Positions 13,961 through 14,554 of a stretch of DNA of 14,554 bases are shown here, piece by piece. The position numbers were made by a program, and so were the translations under genes. The notes under the pieces are model-generated. The model did no database searches. It had not been told where the DNA came from and was given only the letters and a program-made list of their open reading frames with translations. Origin of the DNA: JBECKR01 sp040235415 (GTDB lineage Bacteria > Acidobacteriota > Polarisedimenticolia > Polarisedimenticolales > Polarisedimenticolaceae); the NCBI GenBank assembly GCA_040235415.1, contig JBECKR010000310.1, positions 1-14,554 of the forward strand, in the 5' to 3' direction. Every line of letters begins with the position of its first letter. Position 1 is the stretch's first letter.

Positions 13961-14335
13961 ATGAGACAAGCGATCACGCTCACCGCCGTTCTGCTCCTCG
14001 CCGTAGCCTCCGCCGGATCGATCCTCGCCGCCGAGGAGCACGGCGGCCCGGGCGTCACCGTGAAGGGCGAGGTCCTGGACATGGCCTGCTTCCTCTCCCA
14101 CGGCGCCTCGGGGCCGGAGCATGCCGCCTGCGCGAAGAAGTGCGTCGCGAGCGGCCAGCCGATGGGGCTCCTCGCCGAGGACGGTACCGTCTACCTGCTG
14201 TTCGCGAGCCATTCCGACGCCGCCCCGTTCGAGAGCGCCAAGAAGTTCGCGGGCGAGAACGTCGAGGTCTCCGGAACCGAGTCGACGCAGCACGGCATGA
14301 AGGGGATCGAGGTCCACGGCGTCCGGAAGATCTGA
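13961..14335 (+). CDS. Small secreted Cys/His-containing protein, function unknown
   Basis: The protein is 124 residues with a signal peptide (about 1-24: M-R-Q n-region, Leu/Ala/Val core, ending I-L-A-A). The mature part begins VTVKGEVLDMACFLSHGASG and continues with A-C-A-K-K-C-V-A-S-G-Q-P-M-G-L, giving Cys43, His47, His54, Cys57 and Cys61. These five residues are close enough to bind a metal or form a disulfide. The rest is beta-rich (TVYLLF, VEVSG, IEVHGV), like a small OB- or barrel-type fold. There is no CXXCH, so it is not a c-type cytochrome. The ATG at 13961 is chosen because AAGGAG lies 6 nt upstream and the signal peptide begins there; the GTG at 13922 would add 13 residues before it. 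A cytochrome gene follows 12 nt later, suggesting a shared respiratory or metal-handling role. I do not recognise the family by name. Confidence 0.8.
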   Translation: MRQAITLTAVLLLAVASAGSILAAEEHGGPGVTVKGEVLDMACFLSHGASGPEHAACAKKCVASGQPMGLLAEDGTVYLLFASHSDAAPFESAKKFAGENVEVSGTESTQHGMKGIEVHGVRKI

Positions 14336-14347
14336 GGACCGCGCGCG

Positions 14348-14554
14348 ATGCGCCCCGGACGGCGCTCGAGCGCGGTGATCGTCGCGGTCGGGGCGGTCGC
14401 GCTGCTCGTGATCGTCTCGCCGCGACTGCAGCGGGCGTACTGGCGCGCGCACGCCTCGAACCCCGTGCGCCGCGGCGTCGCCCGCGCGGCCGAGCTCGGC
14501 TGCTTCGCGTGTCACGGCACGCTCGGGGCATCCGGGCTGCCGAGCCCCGCAGGA
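14348..14554 (+). CDS. Membrane-anchored c-type cytochrome, cut off by the window end
   Basis: The first 69 residues are visible. A basic N-terminus (M-R-P-G-R-R) leads into one hydrophobic span (about 9-24), then a linker with Arg/Trp/His, then a heme site CFACH (54-58) in the context AAELGCFACHGTLGASGLPS. This fits class I cytochromes tethered to the outer face of the inner membrane. More heme sites may lie beyond the window. It starts 12 nt after the small Cys/His protein gene, so the two are probably one transcript. The ATG has only a weak Shine-Dalgarno, which fits translational coupling. Confidence 0.8.
   Translation, partial: MRPGRRSSAVIVAVGAVALLVIVSPRLQRAYWRAHASNPVRRGVARAAELGCFACHGTLGASGLPSPAG

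Overview
This window is very GC-rich, with GTG and TTG starts, short or overlapping intergenic gaps, and long meaningless open frames on the opposite strand. It is dense in c-type cytochromes: a 22-heme protein, an octaheme HAO-like protein, a monoheme protein and a truncated membrane-anchored one. It also has outer-membrane beta-barrels and a TAXI-type TRAP transporter. This points to a Gram-negative-type respiratory bacterium, possibly Acidobacteriota or a deltaproteobacterial relative. That placement is a guess from gene content and style; no rRNA or core marker gene is present.

Region 1 (1-3622): a possible divergent gene start at the left edge (minus strand), then a two-gene operon. The first gene encodes a secreted 22-heme cytochrome built from one N-terminal heme plus seven triheme modules of about 73 residues. 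It overlaps by 4 nt (TTGA) with a gene for an outer-membrane beta-barrel that carries an N-terminal SH3-like domain. Together they look like a porin-cytochrome conduit moving electrons across or along the outer membrane.

Region 2 (3630-6707): a monoheme cytochrome c (minus), an ECF-type sigma factor (plus) and an HAO-family octaheme cytochrome (minus). These pack head-to-head and tail-to-tail with gaps of 7 to 142 nt. A small multi-pass membrane protein diverges from the octaheme gene. A stretch resembling the 5' third of a tRNA-Leu lies just upstream of the sigma factor gene.

Region 3 (6708-14554): eight plus-strand genes. They encode an OprO/OprP-like porin with a recognisable promoter and a 5'-UTR hairpin, a small secreted protein of unknown function, a TAXI-family solute-binding protein, a fused 4TM/12TM TRAP permease, a UspA-type stress protein, an MFS transporter, a small secreted Cys/His protein, and a membrane-anchored cytochrome c cut off by the window end. 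The porin, binding protein and permease would form an outer-to-inner membrane uptake route, with the Usp as a likely regulatory partner. A REP-like palindrome follows the porin gene, and a 14-bp-stem hairpin separates the binding protein from the permease.

The points most worth following up are the modular 22-heme cytochrome with near-identical tandem DNA repeats and its barrel partner, the barrel-sandwich (lipoyl-like) domain inserted near the C-terminus of the TRAP permease, and the HAO-like octaheme cytochrome with no recognisable HAO accessory genes beside it.
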